A DNA stretch of 64,000 nt from Bradyrhizobium ontarionense (GTDB taxonomy: Bacteria > Pseudomonadota > Alphaproteobacteria > Rhizobiales > Xanthobacteraceae): contig NZ_CP088156.1 of assembly GCF_021088345.1 (NCBI RefSeq), positions 868,001 through 932,000 on the forward strand, written 5' to 3'. Below the pieces are notes generated by a model that saw only the letters and a program-made list of their open reading frames with translations, made no database searches and was not told the origin of the DNA. This document shows, in pieces, positions 17,476 through 25,924 of the stretch. Both the position numbers and the translations under genes were made by a program. The first letter of the stretch is position 1; every line of letters begins with the position of its first letter.

Positions 17476-18029
17476 GACAGCTGCCCTCCGGCGGCGAGGA
17501 AGTTCTCGACGATCGTCGTGATTGTACGCGGATCATCCTGATCGAGGCCGAGGAACGGTCGCGCCGGCATGTGGATGGTGCGCGCACCGATCATGGCCTT
17601 GCGCGCGCGGTCGGCCTTCGACGGCTTGGCGAACCGCGATCGGCCGGTGCGCTTGTTGGTCTTGAAATGCAGCACGGCCTCGCGCGCCGCCTGGTCGATG
17701 TCGCCGCCGAACTGATGGATCGCCGCATAGATGACGTTGGTGCCGACCTCGACCTGTGCCGTCGAGGCCTGGAACGTGATCGAGCGATAGAGCCGCGACG
17801 ACAGGATCAGCGTCTTGCCGCCATGCTGCTTGACGCGCAGGCTCGGCGGCCAGGGCGAACCGTCCGGCGCACGCTGTTGATCGAACCGGTGATGCGTCGA
17901 GGTCACGAGCGCCAGGCCAATGTCCTCGAACATCGGCCTGGGATCGGACAGCCGGCCGATCGCCTCGGCAATGCGGCCGACGACCTTGTCCTGGCCCGCG
18001 AGGTCGATCCTGAGAAGCGCGCCGCTCAT
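17472..18029 (-). CDS. Mu G-like virion morphogenesis protein (gp31)
   Basis: 185 residues. The sequence (FEDIGLALVTSTHHRFDQQRAPDGSPW, then KTLILSSRLYRSI and GTNVIYAAIHQFGG) matches the phage virion morphogenesis family (Mu G, HK97 gp10-like head-tail connector). It overlaps both neighbours by one to four bases. In Mu this gene follows F; here it lies after gp36 in the separate head-tail operon. Confidence 0.82.
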   Translation of the reverse strand: MSGALLRIDLAGQDKVVGRIAEAIGRLSDPRPMFEDIGLALVTSTHHRFDQQRAPDGSPWPPSLRVKQHGGKTLILSSRLYRSITFQASTAQVEVGTNVIYAAIHQFGGDIDQAAREAVLHFKTNKRTGRSRFAKPSKADRARKAMIGARTIHMPARPFLGLDQDDPRTITTIVENFLAAGGQLS

Positions 18030-18457
18030 CAGATGAACCCTTTCAGGTTCTCGGGCGTCAGCGGGCGGACGCGATCGGTGGTCCGCACGCCGCTCGCGCC
18101 AGACGCCGCGGGCTCGATGCCGGCGACCGCCAACCGGACGGCGCCGCTCGCAATCTGTGAAAGCATCTTCAAGGCGTCGAGATAATCGAGCCTAACCTTC
18201 TCGGACACCGTGTCGCGATGAAGCTTGTAGACCGCGATCGGCACCGCGAGATCCTTGAGCAGCGGCGGCGTGGTCGACAGCGGCAGCGCGTAGCGTCCGA
18301 GCAGGTAGCCGTTGATCGCGGCGTCGGCATCGTTCAGCGCCTGCGTCACGACCGTGCCGTCGATCGCGCCGGCCGGCGGATCGGCGCGGTCTGTCAGCTC
18401 CAGCAACATCTCGTTGCCGTAGCGCGCGACCAGGTCGGACTGGGCGGCATAGCTCAT
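18029..18457 (-). CDS. Mu gp36-like head-tail connector (DUF1320)
   Basis: 142 residues from MSYAAQSDLVARYGNEML, the characteristic DUF1320 opening, followed by DGTVVTQALNDADAAINGYLLGRYALPL. The start at 18457 is favoured over the upstream extension because the family begins here and the ATG overlaps a mini-ORF stop. Confidence 0.85.
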   Translation of the reverse strand: MSYAAQSDLVARYGNEMLLELTDRADPPAGAIDGTVVTQALNDADAAINGYLLGRYALPLSTTPPLLKDLAVPIAVYKLHRDTVSEKVRLDYLDALKMLSQIASGAVRLAVAGIEPAASGASGVRTTDRVRPLTPENLKGFI

Positions 18458-18489
18458 GCGCGATGGTACCGCTTGCGCAGCTCGCTCAT
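18454..18489 (-). CDS. Possible 11-codon coupling ORF
   Basis: Encodes MSELRKRYHRA. Its ATG overlaps the stop of the small membrane protein upstream and its TGA overlaps the ATG of the gp36-like gene, both as ATGA. It may only relay ribosomes between genes. Short enough that chance cannot be excluded. Confidence 0.35.
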   Translation of the reverse strand: MSELRKRYHRA

Positions 18490-18611
18490 GCCGCGCCACC
18501 CACGATAATCGACGGCTTGACCATGCCGCTGTTCGACTGGCTCGGCAGCGCATGCCAGATCATCGCGGCTGCGGCGATGGCGGCGATGACCCTGATCACG
18601 ATCCTCTTCAT
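18486..18611 (-). CDS. Small single-helix membrane protein
   Basis: 41 residues, MKRIVIRVIAAIAAAAMIW then a polar tail. The N-terminal basic residues and one hydrophobic helix suggest a signal-anchored or secreted peptide. GAGG lies just before the ATG and overlaps the stop of the upstream cysteine-peptidase-like gene. Function unknown. Confidence 0.5.
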   Translation of the reverse strand: MKRIVIRVIAAIAAAAMIWHALPSQSNSGMVKPSIIVGGAA

Positions 18612-18618
18612 GGCCGCC

Positions 18619-19386
18619 TCACTTTCCCAGCGCGGCGAGGTCCGCCTGCAGCTGCGCGGCGTCGAACCCTTCCGGCGACTTGTTCTTGGTGAGCGCTTCG
18701 AGCGAGACGTAAGCGACGCTTTCATCATTGTATTTCTGGAAGAAGCGCGGGGTCATCGCCTGCAGGCGGCCCCAGGTCACGACGTCGAGCTGCTCACGCC
18801 GCGCGACCAGCGGGATGTAGTGGCAGCCCTCGATCGACGTGCGGCTCACCACATCCCACGGCTTGCCGGCGTTGAACTGATCCATCGCCGAGGCGGGAAA
18901 TGAAATACCGATGCCGACCGCGCCGAACAGATAGACTGCGGTCATGTGCTCGTTGATGTTGCCCGGCTCGATCGCAAGATAGGCCGCGACCGGGTGGCGC
19001 TTACCGCCGGCGTCGACAATGCCGGTCTTGCGGCGATACGACGCCGCGACCTGCATGTCGGTGCCGTTGTCGGTCGACGGCTTCCGCGGGTTGAAGCCGG
19101 TGACGGCCGAATAGTCGGACAGCACGCCCGCATCGGTGAAGGCGACCTTACGGCCGGCCTCGGCGTTCCACATCATGGTCTCGTGCGCCGCGCCAGCCCA
19201 CACGCAATCGCCGTAGCGATCATTGCCGAGCATGCCCCAGCTCGCCGGAACCAGGCCTTCGTGACCGAACTGCTTGGGCGGCTTCGGCAGCGCCTTCTTG
19301 TCGATGTAGTCCGAGAGCTTGAACGACATCGCACCGGCGCGCGCCGCGGTCTTTCCGAGTGGAAGCTGGATCGTCTTCTTCGCCAT
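18619..19386 (-). CDS. Papain-like cysteine peptidase-like protein in the head module
   Basis: 255 residues from MAKKTIQLPLGKTAA. It has the papain-fold signature: Gly-Asp-Cys at GNDRYGDCVWAGAAHE with Cys61 as the candidate nucleophile, and GCHYIPLVAR with His189 as the candidate base, followed by VVTWGRLQAMT. It lies between the head genes and the gp36 connector gene, transcribed with them. It could process a virion protein or be a packaged effector; it is additional to the Mu I-type protease at 21737. The start is supported by AAGGG upstream. Confidence 0.6.
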   Translation of the reverse strand: MAKKTIQLPLGKTAARAGAMSFKLSDYIDKKALPKPPKQFGHEGLVPASWGMLGNDRYGDCVWAGAAHETMMWNAEAGRKVAFTDAGVLSDYSAVTGFNPRKPSTDNGTDMQVAASYRRKTGIVDAGGKRHPVAAYLAIEPGNINEHMTAVYLFGAVGIGISFPASAMDQFNAGKPWDVVSRTSIEGCHYIPLVARREQLDVVTWGRLQAMTPRFFQKYNDESVAYVSLEALTKNKSPEGFDAAQLQADLAALGK

Positions 19387-19515
19387 CGTGCATTGCCCTT
19401 TGGTAGAAAGCCGAGGCCCTTGCCGCGGTGTGAGTCCGCGGCAAGGGCGAGATCCGCGCGCCGGTGTCAGGACCCTCATCGGGCCGGCGTGCGAATTCGA
19501 ACTCGAGTTGCCGCT

Positions 19516-19815
19516 CTAGGTCAGGGGTCGATGGTACGTGGCGGATGCCGAGATCGACCCCGATCGGAGCGGAATGTCCGCAACGTTGCTGCCGTCCTCG
19601 ATCCAGCTGACGGAGCCGTTGCAGCCGACATGGATCTCATGGCCGTCCGGAACGGCGTCGCCCAGCAGATCGATGACTGCCGCGGCATTGGCCAGGATGG
19701 CGCTCTTGTCTCGCGCGTGAATCGCCTGCGTCGCGATGACCTCATCGAGCTTTGCAGCCACGGCGGCTTTCGCCTCCGCCTTCGACTTAGCCCAAACGCC
19801 GAATGAATAGCTCAA
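19516..19815 (-). CDS. Hypothetical head-module protein
   Basis: 99 residues. A TTG start overlaps the stop of the upstream gene (TTGA), with GAGGAG eight bases before it. The N-terminal half is helical (AKSKAEAKAAVAAKLDEVI), then HEIHVGCNGSVSWIEDG suggests a small beta sheet. No family recognised. Confidence 0.6.
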   Translation of the reverse strand: MSYSFGVWAKSKAEAKAAVAAKLDEVIATQAIHARDKSAILANAAAVIDLLGDAVPDGHEIHVGCNGSVSWIEDGSNVADIPLRSGSISASATYHRPLT

Positions 19816-20297
19816 TTGCCGCTCTCCTCGTTCTCGCTCTCGTCCTTGATCGTGACGATGAGCTCCGCGTCGTCGTGCAACGCCTTCAGCTCATCGCCGG
19901 TGAGATCATCGACCTTGATCGTCACGGCCTCCGGGCCGAACGCGCGGCCCACGCGATAGCGCGTTTGCGTCCGGCCCTTGCGAGTGGCGACCTTGATCGA
20001 CCAGCCGTCCGGCGCGAGCGCGAGCGCGAACGTCGCAACGGCCGCTTCCGGTGACAGCATCACGGTTGGAGGCGACGACACGGTCACACCAGCGGCAGAC
20101 GCATCCGCGGCAGCGCGCTCCGCTTGCGCCTTCGCTGCGGCCGCCTCGGCGGCGAGACGTTCGGCATCGGCCTTTGCCGCGGCTTCCGCGGCCAGGCGCT
20201 CGGCGTCGGCCTTGGCCGTAATGGCCGCGACGGCCGCTTGATCCGCCGAGATCGTGATCTGCGGCGTCGCGTCAATTAACTTCGGCTTCCTGCTCAT
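19812..20297 (-). CDS. Mu gp35-like head-module protein with Ala-rich coiled coil
   Basis: 161 residues. Residues about 25-65 consist of near-repeats of AKADAERLAAEAA, a long Ala-rich helix. The C-terminal part (WSIKVATRKGRTQTRYRVGRAFG, TIKVDDLTGDELKALHDD) resembles the FluMu/HI1506 N-terminal domain found next to Mu-type major head genes. Role unknown; a scaffold or decoration function is possible. Confidence 0.6.
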   Translation of the reverse strand: MSRKPKLIDATPQITISADQAAVAAITAKADAERLAAEAAAKADAERLAAEAAAAKAQAERAAADASAAGVTVSSPPTVMLSPEAAVATFALALAPDGWSIKVATRKGRTQTRYRVGRAFGPEAVTIKVDDLTGDELKALHDDAELIVTIKDESENEESGN

Positions 20298-20308
20298 GGC
20301 TCACCCGA

Positions 20309-21214
20309 TCAGCCGAGCCAGGTGGAACAGAGCAGATCGGCGTCGTTGTAGTAGATGTTCGAAGCACCGGAGGAATCTTGCTGCGCGTTGATCAGCGCCT
20401 TGGCTGCGCCATCGAGCGATGAGGGATAGACCAGCAGAGGCTTGCCGGACTGGAAGATGCCGAGCGGGCGGCCGTGGTCGCCCTTCAAGCCCATCAACGA
20501 CTGCTTGGCGAGCGCGTAGTTCGCCTTGTTGAGCGTCTGCTTGGAGCCCCAGGCGAACTGCCACAGGCCATAGCCGGCGTTGCCGCGGCCGTCCCAGCCG
20601 TACTGGAATTCCTTCTTGTTGAAGACGTTCGGATCGTCGGGCCGGTCGAGCGCGATGAAATCACCCTTCTTGCGCAGCTGCCAGATGATCGGCTTGATCA
20701 CCCTGGAGACATCGAGCAGGAACCATGGCGTGCCGGAGCCGCCGTCGGTGTTGGCGACCTGGTTGACGGTCACGCCATCGGCCGCGATCACCGGATGGTC
20801 GGTGTCGAAGAAGAACTGACCGTCGTAGCAGTTGGTGGTGAAGCCGGCATTGAGCAGCGGCCAGACCAGCTGGTCCGGCCAGGCCGCGACGGACTCACCG
20901 AACGACTGGAAGATCGGCGTGTACATGCCGAGGATGTCATCCTCGATGTGCTCGCGATCGACGCCGATGGTCAGCTCGAACGTCTTGTTCTTGATCGCGT
21001 AGTTCCACTCCGACAGGTTCTGCACGACGCGCTCGCCGAGCCATTCGCGGACGCTCGGAATCTTTCCGAGCCAGCCGTAAGCCTCGCTCTGTGTGGTGGA
21101 CGGCACGACCGTCGAGACGCGCTGATACAGCGTCGCCGTCTGCTGCAACTGGTTCTGGAACGTGGTCTTGAAGCCGACGCGAAGCCCGTCGAGGTTCTGG
21201 CGATTGATGAGCAT
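20309..21214 (-). CDS. Major head (capsid) protein, Mu T-like
   Basis: 301 residues, the usual size. The opening (INRQNLDGLRVGFKTTFQNQ), the IPSVREWLGERVVQNLSEW segment and the DREHIEDDILGMYTPIFQ segment are hallmarks of the Mu gpT family, an HK97-fold capsid protein. Located downstream of the protease gene, as in Mu. Confidence 0.93.
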   Translation of the reverse strand: MLINRQNLDGLRVGFKTTFQNQLQQTATLYQRVSTVVPSTTQSEAYGWLGKIPSVREWLGERVVQNLSEWNYAIKNKTFELTIGVDREHIEDDILGMYTPIFQSFGESVAAWPDQLVWPLLNAGFTTNCYDGQFFFDTDHPVIAADGVTVNQVANTDGGSGTPWFLLDVSRVIKPIIWQLRKKGDFIALDRPDDPNVFNKKEFQYGWDGRGNAGYGLWQFAWGSKQTLNKANYALAKQSLMGLKGDHGRPLGIFQSGKPLLVYPSSLDGAAKALINAQQDSSGASNIYYNDADLLCSTWLG

Positions 21215-21273
21215 GGATGAACTACCTTTCGAAGGGCCGTGTGACCACGCCGCCCAAGATCAAAGAAGCTGGA

Positions 21274-21696
21274 TCAGAGGATGTTGCCGGGGCCGGTCGC
21301 GACCCAGACGCCGAGCGCATCGACGTCGACCACCTTGCCGGCGACCGATCGCGTCGAGGAGCCGTTGGTCTTGGCGACCGTGTTGTCGTCGACGATGTAG
21401 CAATCCGACCCGATCTCGGTGCGTGCGATCAGGTCGGTCGATGCGGAATTATTCCAGCGAAACACGCCTGACTGCACCGTCACCTGCAGGTCGCCGTTGG
21501 CGCCGCTCGAATTGTCGACGTACTTCTCGCAGCGGCCGACAGCGATAAGGCCGGTCGCCGTGACGCCGCCCTTGGCATAGCCCGAGGCCAGCACGACGAG
21601 CGCGCCCGCCCAGATCTTCGTCGAAGCCGCGACGTCGTAGGCGTGGATCGGCTTCTCGCGGCGCGGCGTGGCGCGGTCGGCGGTGAGAGCAGTCAT
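21274..21696 (-). CDS. Probable head decoration protein (DUF2190-like)
   Basis: 140 residues, all beta in appearance, with VAASTKIWAGALVVLASGYAKGG, the GLIAVGRCEKYVDN strand and a VQSGVFRWNN strand. The gene lies between protease and major capsid genes, the place of small capsid-stabilising proteins. Assigned from position and pattern. Confidence 0.65.
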   Translation of the reverse strand: MTALTADRATPRREKPIHAYDVAASTKIWAGALVVLASGYAKGGVTATGLIAVGRCEKYVDNSSGANGDLQVTVQSGVFRWNNSASTDLIARTEIGSDCYIVDDNTVAKTNGSSTRSVAGKVVDVDALGVWVATGPGNIL

Positions 21697-21736
21697 GTCG
21701 GTCTCCGTCTCGGATTACAGATCGAGGGATGAAGGA

Positions 21737-22819
21737 TCAGGAAGCTGCGGTGGCTTCAGCCGCGAGCGTCTTGGCGTAGGCGTCCTCGCTGAGGCCGAGC
21801 AACGCCGCGATGTTCTTCTGCTCGGCGTTGAGCGCGATCTTGCCGTCCTTGATCTGCGGCGGCAGCTCGCCAGTCGCGCCCGACGGACCGAGCTTCGGCA
21901 GCGCGCCGATCTCCTTCTCGACGTCGGCGGCGCCGGCAGCACTCGCGGCGTGGCGGCTGATGAAATGCTCGCGCAGCGCCTTGACGCCGACACGGCTCTC
22001 GCGGATCGCGTTGTCGACGAAGGCGGTCGCACGTTCGGTGGCGGCAAGCGCCGTCTGCGATGCGAGCCGCGTGCCGAGGTCGCGCACCTCACTCTGGAGG
22101 GCCGCAATCGTGGTTGCCGCATCGGGGGTGGGTGTCGCAAGCAAGGTCACGGCCTGGACGATCTGCTCCGCGCTCGCGCCGGCCTTGAGCCCCGCAGCCG
22201 TTGCGATCGCGTTCATGGAGGTGTCGGTGCCGCACATCGACTTGACCTTGGTGAGCGCGGACTCCGCGCCCGCATCAGCGGGCATGCCGAGTAGCTCCAG
22301 CAGCTTGGCGAGCAGATCCATCGGGTCGTTCTCCTGTGTCGCATTGAGCGCGGCCATTCCGCGCAGGTTGGGCGTGTTGGTGAGGGACGCGCGTGGCAGG
22401 TCGAGCACGGTGCCGGCCTTGTCATGGATCAGCACCGGCGAGATGAAGCGATAGGCGCGCTCTTCCATCAGCGCGGCGCCCGGCTTCGACCACTCGACGC
22501 GGCCATAGATGCCATCGGCGCGGACTTCGAGCTCGGTTGCCCAGCCGCGCGCCGGCGCCGGCCGCCCTTCGGGCGCGGCGAGATCGGTCGCATGGTTCTC
22601 GTCAATCGGAATACGGCCCGCATGCAGCGCGAGCGCATCGGCCGCGAGCTTGGCCGCATCGCGCACACGATAAGGGCCGCGGCCGTCGATCGTGGCCACG
22701 ACGCCGCCCTGGCCGATCGGCAACAACATGATCCATTCGGGTGCCGAGGCCTGCGCGTTGAAAGAGATTTCAACGCCGGCTCCGCTGACCGCAAAAGTTT
22801 TGCTTGTGTGTTTCCCCGA
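21737..22819 (-). CDS. Mu I-like prohead protease and scaffold
   Basis: About 360 residues from MSGKHTSKTF. The N-terminal half (PIDENHATDLA, then RAYRFISPVLIHD and ASLTNTPNL) matches Mu I, a phage protease that also supplies the scaffold from its C-terminal half. The helical second half fits that role. An upstream GTG at 22840 is possible. It is the first gene of the leftward operon and is divergent from 22932, with the dyad element between them. Confidence 0.88.
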   Translation of the reverse strand, partial: SGKHTSKTFAVSGAGVEISFNAQASAPEWIMLLPIGQGGVVATIDGRGPYRVRDAAKLAADALALHAGRIPIDENHATDLAAPEGRPAPARGWATELEVRADGIYGRVEWSKPGAALMEERAYRFISPVLIHDKAGTVLDLPRASLTNTPNLRGMAALNATQENDPMDLLAKLLELLGMPADAGAESALTKVKSMCGTDTSMNAIATAAGLKAGASAEQIVQAVTLLATPTPDAATTIAALQSEVRDLGTRLASQTALAATERATAFVDNAIRESRVGVKALREHFISRHAASAAGAADVEKEIGALPKLGPSGATGELPPQIKDGKIALNAEQKNIAALLGLSEDAYAKTLAAEATAAS

Positions 22820-22859
22820 CATGCGGCCACACTGGGCCACGCCACCGGGATCAGTAACT

Positions 22860-22873
22860 CTGACACCTGTCAG
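22860..22873. promoter_or_regulatory. Dyad element, candidate late-activator site A
   Basis: CTGACA-CC-TGTCAG followed by GGGT, in the 112-bp gap between divergent structural genes. The same element occurs at 36223. From dyad centre to start codon is about 65 bp for the rightward gene here and about 66 bp at the other site. The protease gene on the left starts about 47 bp away. Likely bound by the Mor-type activator encoded at 35742. Confidence 0.65.
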
Positions 22874-22931
22874 GGTGAGTGATCTGCCTCCGATGTCCTA
22901 CTGATGCGCCTTCATTGCGGGAGCGCGCGGC

Positions 22932-24227
22932 ATGGTGGACAGATTTCGGATGACGGACCGGGCGACGGTCAACACATCCCTCGACACGCTTTTCATCGAC
23001 GACTTCGGCGGCAGCGCCATCAACCCGCTGAATTGGGACGTGATCGACGGCGGTTTGCCTGCGATCGTCGCAAACACCAAGGTCGCGGCGCTGGCCGATT
23101 TGCCGGCTGCGAAGGTCAGCCAGGCCAAGATCGGCTCGGGCATCACGGGCATCACCGATGCCGTGGCAAGCTCCGCGCTCACGGTCAACATGGGGACGAT
23201 CGTCGGCGCCGAGCGCTGGTATCTGTCACGCGACACCTTCCTCGGCAAAGAGGATATCCTCGTCGTCCTGTCGAAGTCCCAGGCGCTCGCGGCGAACTCG
23301 ATCTTCGTTGGCCTCATCGAGGTCGATGCCGCGACGGGCATTCCGCTGCTCAATCCGAACTTCGCGGCAGACGGCAACGGCTCCATGGAGTTCACCAATC
23401 GCGGCGGCGTCGAATTCGGTCTGACAGCGACGAACACGGCATTTCAAGCCGAGGCCATTGGTGACGGCTCACCCAACAAGGCGGCCGGCGGCATCGGCAA
23501 CGCCGCGGTTGCCTGGACCACGGCGCAGGAGTGCCTGATCGAAATCGACAGCCGTGATATCACGACGCAGACGTCTGCCGTCGACACCGTGTCCGCGAAA
23601 GGATCTCAGGGGTCGCGCGTCTCGACGCAGTGCCCGAACGATAAAAAGCTCTACAAGCTCGTGATGCGCTTTCGGAACGTGACGGCGCCCGGTTCGGCCA
23701 CCACGGTGACCGTGCAGCGCGCACTGGTCGTCAACAATTTCGAGCAGCGCGTCCAGATCTCGACGGGAGAAGGCGATCAGCTCGCGAGCAAGGGCATACC
23801 AGTCATCCTCGTCGGTGCGAACGGGTCCGGGTCGGTGCTCGGAACCATCTATACGCTTTGGGGCACGGCCTACGGCTCTGGCGTGACCAACTACCACAAG
23901 GCGATTGCCGCGGCGACCACAAATCCGACGTCTGTTCGCAACGCCGCCGCCGTCGTCACTGGCGGACAGATCTTCAACGCCAGCGCCAGCGTCAAGTATT
24001 TCAAGTTGTACAACAAGGCTTCTGCGCCAACGGTCGGCACCGATGTTCCCATCGAGACGTGGGGGATTCCGGCGGGCGGATTCCTGCCGGTCGCAGAGTT
24101 GATTGGAACCGCCGGGCTGCGCCTCACAACGGGTCTCGCTTATGCGATCACGGGTGCGGCTGCAGACAGCGACACTACGGCTCTTGCGGCCGGGGACGTC
24201 ATCGTGAATCTCCATTACAACACCTGA
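22932..24227 (+). CDS. Probable virion surface protein, unknown family
   Basis: 431 residues, all-beta pattern. The N-terminal half (DTLFIDDFGGSAINPLNWDVIDGG, later KLYKLVMRFRNV) recalls concanavalin-like lectin folds. The last third (KYFKLYNKASAPTVGTDVPIETWGIPAGG) resembles small head-decoration or fibre modules. It lies at the junction of the two transcription halves, directly downstream of dyad site A, with GGGAG before the ATG, so late expression is likely. Head fibre or decoration protein is my best inference. Confidence 0.6.
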   Translation: MVDRFRMTDRATVNTSLDTLFIDDFGGSAINPLNWDVIDGGLPAIVANTKVAALADLPAAKVSQAKIGSGITGITDAVASSALTVNMGTIVGAERWYLSRDTFLGKEDILVVLSKSQALAANSIFVGLIEVDAATGIPLLNPNFAADGNGSMEFTNRGGVEFGLTATNTAFQAEAIGDGSPNKAAGGIGNAAVAWTTAQECLIEIDSRDITTQTSAVDTVSAKGSQGSRVSTQCPNDKKLYKLVMRFRNVTAPGSATTVTVQRALVVNNFEQRVQISTGEGDQLASKGIPVILVGANGSGSVLGTIYTLWGTAYGSGVTNYHKAIAAATTNPTSVRNAAAVVTGGQIFNASASVKYFKLYNKASAPTVGTDVPIETWGIPAGGFLPVAELIGTAGLRLTTGLAYAITGAAADSDTTALAAGDVIVNLHYNT

Positions 24228-24237
24228 TGAGGCAACA

Positions 24238-24450
24238 ATGGCTGTCTGGCAGATCATGAAGAAGGGCATTCGGCAGGTCGAGCCGAACTCGAACCCGCCG
24301 GCAACATGGTTCTATGACGACGGCAACTCCGCCTCTCCCGGCGAGGAGGACTTCTCGACGGATACCATCCGCGCCTACGTCGATGCGCAGGGCAAGGCGG
24401 CGGACGGCTTCAACTATGTCGGCCAGTCTCCCCAACCGCCGTCCGATTGA
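24238..24450 (+). CDS. Small companion of the 22932 gene
   Basis: 70 residues, MAVWQIMKKGIRQVEP then TWFYDDGNSASPGEEDFS. It follows the larger gene by 10 bp and precedes a strong hairpin, so the two form a short operon. Acidic, soluble, unknown family. Confidence 0.55.
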   Translation: MAVWQIMKKGIRQVEPNSNPPATWFYDDGNSASPGEEDFSTDTIRAYVDAQGKAADGFNYVGQSPQPPSD

Positions 24451-24523
24451 TCGCCGGCGGCCTGGCGATCCCCTGGTCCGGGTCACCATGGCGCTGAGCC
24501 CCGGACCGCAGGCCGGCCCGGAC

Positions 24524-24541
24524 CCGGGGTTAAAACCCCGG
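24524..24541. terminator. Bidirectional hairpin terminator between convergent genes
   Basis: CCGGGG-TTAAAA-CCCCGG forms a strong stem between the rightward 24238 gene and the leftward 24723 gene. There is no long T-run, so efficiency is uncertain. The rest of 24451-24722 holds no convincing gene. Confidence 0.5.
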
Positions 24542-24722
24542 AATCACCTCGAATTGCCTAGATCGGGCTCCCCGCCGCACTTCAGACCGGCGCAGCCGGC
24601 TTCGATGGCCCCGCGCCGGGCCACAACCGTTTCAATTTGAGTTTAAATGGCTTCGGGCGCGGGATGGACCGGCCAGCGCCCAAGACGCACGGGCGGGCTT
24701 CCCTGCGGGCGACCGGTTAAAG

Positions 24723-25202
24723 CTATGACCTGGTCCTGGTGCAGGGGATGCGATCGAGCGCCTTATCGACCCCTGCCAGGTCGAATTCATAGAACAGATT
24801 CGGGGATCGCGCCGGCTCCAGCTCGACCCGCAGCCGTCGCGCACCGCGCAGATCCTCCGGATCGGTCCATTGGGCCATGCCATTACCCTGCGCGTTGACC
24901 GGCATGAACCGCAGCTGCGCCTCGCTATCATCGACGCGAAACCTCAAGCCCATCCGCCCGCGGGTGAAGGTCGCGGCCGTCTCGATCGAGATGATCAGCC
25001 CTCCGACCAGCTCATGGTCGAGACAGTGCACCGTCAGCCGCGCGGCGATGCCGTGATCGGGCTGCCTGGCTGAAAGGCTTGCGGTCCTGGTCTCCTTGTC
25101 GGTGAGCCGGTCCTTGTGAGAGGCAATGGTCCAATCGGCCTGCGCCGGGATCGACAGCAGCAACAGGCAGACCAGGCCAGCCGGAATGCAGAGCCGCCTC
25201 AT
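24723..25202 (-). CDS. Secreted protein co-transcribed with the repressor (lysogenic cargo)
   Basis: 159 residues. A clear signal peptide (MRRLCIPAGLVCLLLLSIPAQA, cut before DW) leads to a small beta-rich domain with two cysteines. The ATG at 25202 overlaps the repressor stop (ATGA), so it should be made in lysogens along with the repressor. No family recognised. Position and export signal point to a moron that alters the lysogen envelope, for instance superinfection exclusion; that is inference. Confidence 0.7.
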   Translation of the reverse strand: MRRLCIPAGLVCLLLLSIPAQADWTIASHKDRLTDKETRTASLSARQPDHGIAARLTVHCLDHELVGGLIISIETAATFTRGRMGLRFRVDDSEAQLRFMPVNAQGNGMAQWTDPEDLRGARRLRVELEPARSPNLFYEFDLAGVDKALDRIPCTRTRS

Positions 25203-25846
25203 GATGATGACCTCCGGCCGGCCGACTTCAGTTTTGGCGGCGCCTCGATGCTCCTCACGTGACGCGGCTCGATGCTGGCGATGATCTCGCTCGCCCACAC
25301 GATGCCGACGCCGATGATTGGCCTGGTCGCGCCGTTGAAGCTCTCCAGATTGTAGAGGTCGGCCTTGCGGCCGGGCATGATGCGCTTCAGGTAGCGGTGG
25401 CCGTCGGACGTCCGAACCGCCGCGAATTCGCCGATAAGGTTTGAGGTCGCGCGGGTCTGGTTGCGGTACACCACGATCACGGCGCCGGGCTCGTATTTCG
25501 GCAGCATCGAGTCGCCCTTGACGCGGAAGCCGATGACGTCGCCGTTGAGCGTGAACGGCAGCTCGACCTGATCGAAGCCATCCGGCGGCGCCTGCTCGTA
25601 GTCCGGCTCGATCTTCGCGCCGGCGCCGATGTCGCCCATGATCCCGATGACGCTGCGGTCGCCGCGCGGCTCCTCGATCAGACCCGATTCGCGGGCGAGC
25701 TCCAGGAGGCGGTCACGCGTCTGCCCGCGCGGCTCGACACCGCCGATCCAGCGCGAGACGTTGTTCTGCTTGGTGCCCACCGCTTCGGCGAGGTCTTCCT
25801 GCGTCCAGGCCCGGACCCGCAGAAGTGCCTGAATCAGATCACTCAT
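25199..25846 (-). CDS. Prophage repressor, XRE DNA-binding plus S24 (LexA/CI) peptidase
   Basis: 215 residues from MSDLIQALLRV. Residues 1-45 are an XRE helix-turn-helix (WTQEDLAEAVGTKQNNVSRW). An Ala-Gly cleavage site lies at about residues 75-76 (GDIGAGAK). The catalytic Ser is S113 (GDSMLPKYEPG) and the Lys K154 (RYLKRI). This is a RecA-responsive CI type, unlike Mu's own c repressor. The start at 25846 has AGGA seven bases upstream. It faces a divergent early operon with two dyad operators between. The chosen start removes a long upstream extension with no domain. Confidence 0.88.
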   Translation of the reverse strand: MSDLIQALLRVRAWTQEDLAEAVGTKQNNVSRWIGGVEPRGQTRDRLLELARESGLIEEPRGDRSVIGIMGDIGAGAKIEPDYEQAPPDGFDQVELPFTLNGDVIGFRVKGDSMLPKYEPGAVIVVYRNQTRATSNLIGEFAAVRTSDGHRYLKRIMPGRKADLYNLESFNGATRPIIGVGIVWASEIIASIEPRHVRSIEAPPKLKSAGRRSSS

Positions 25847-25862
25847 TCTCATGTCCTGAATA

Positions 25863-25878
25863 TACATTTCTGTATAAA
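25863..25878. promoter_or_regulatory. Operator-like dyad 1 (near repressor start)
   Basis: TATACA-TTTC-TGTATA, perfect 6-bp arms with a 4-bp spacer, 17 bp upstream of the repressor start. It is a good candidate for repressor autoregulation or for the Ner-like protein. Confidence 0.6.
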
Positions 25879-25924
25879 CCGGATTCCAATCCATCGCGGG
25901 ATTTCGTTGTTGCTTTTTTATCCT

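Noticed and set aside
20145..20245. Repetitive DNA that might suggest a repeat array
   Set aside because: It encodes the AKADAERLAAEA coiled-coil repeats of the gene there; no spacer-repeat pattern, so not CRISPR.
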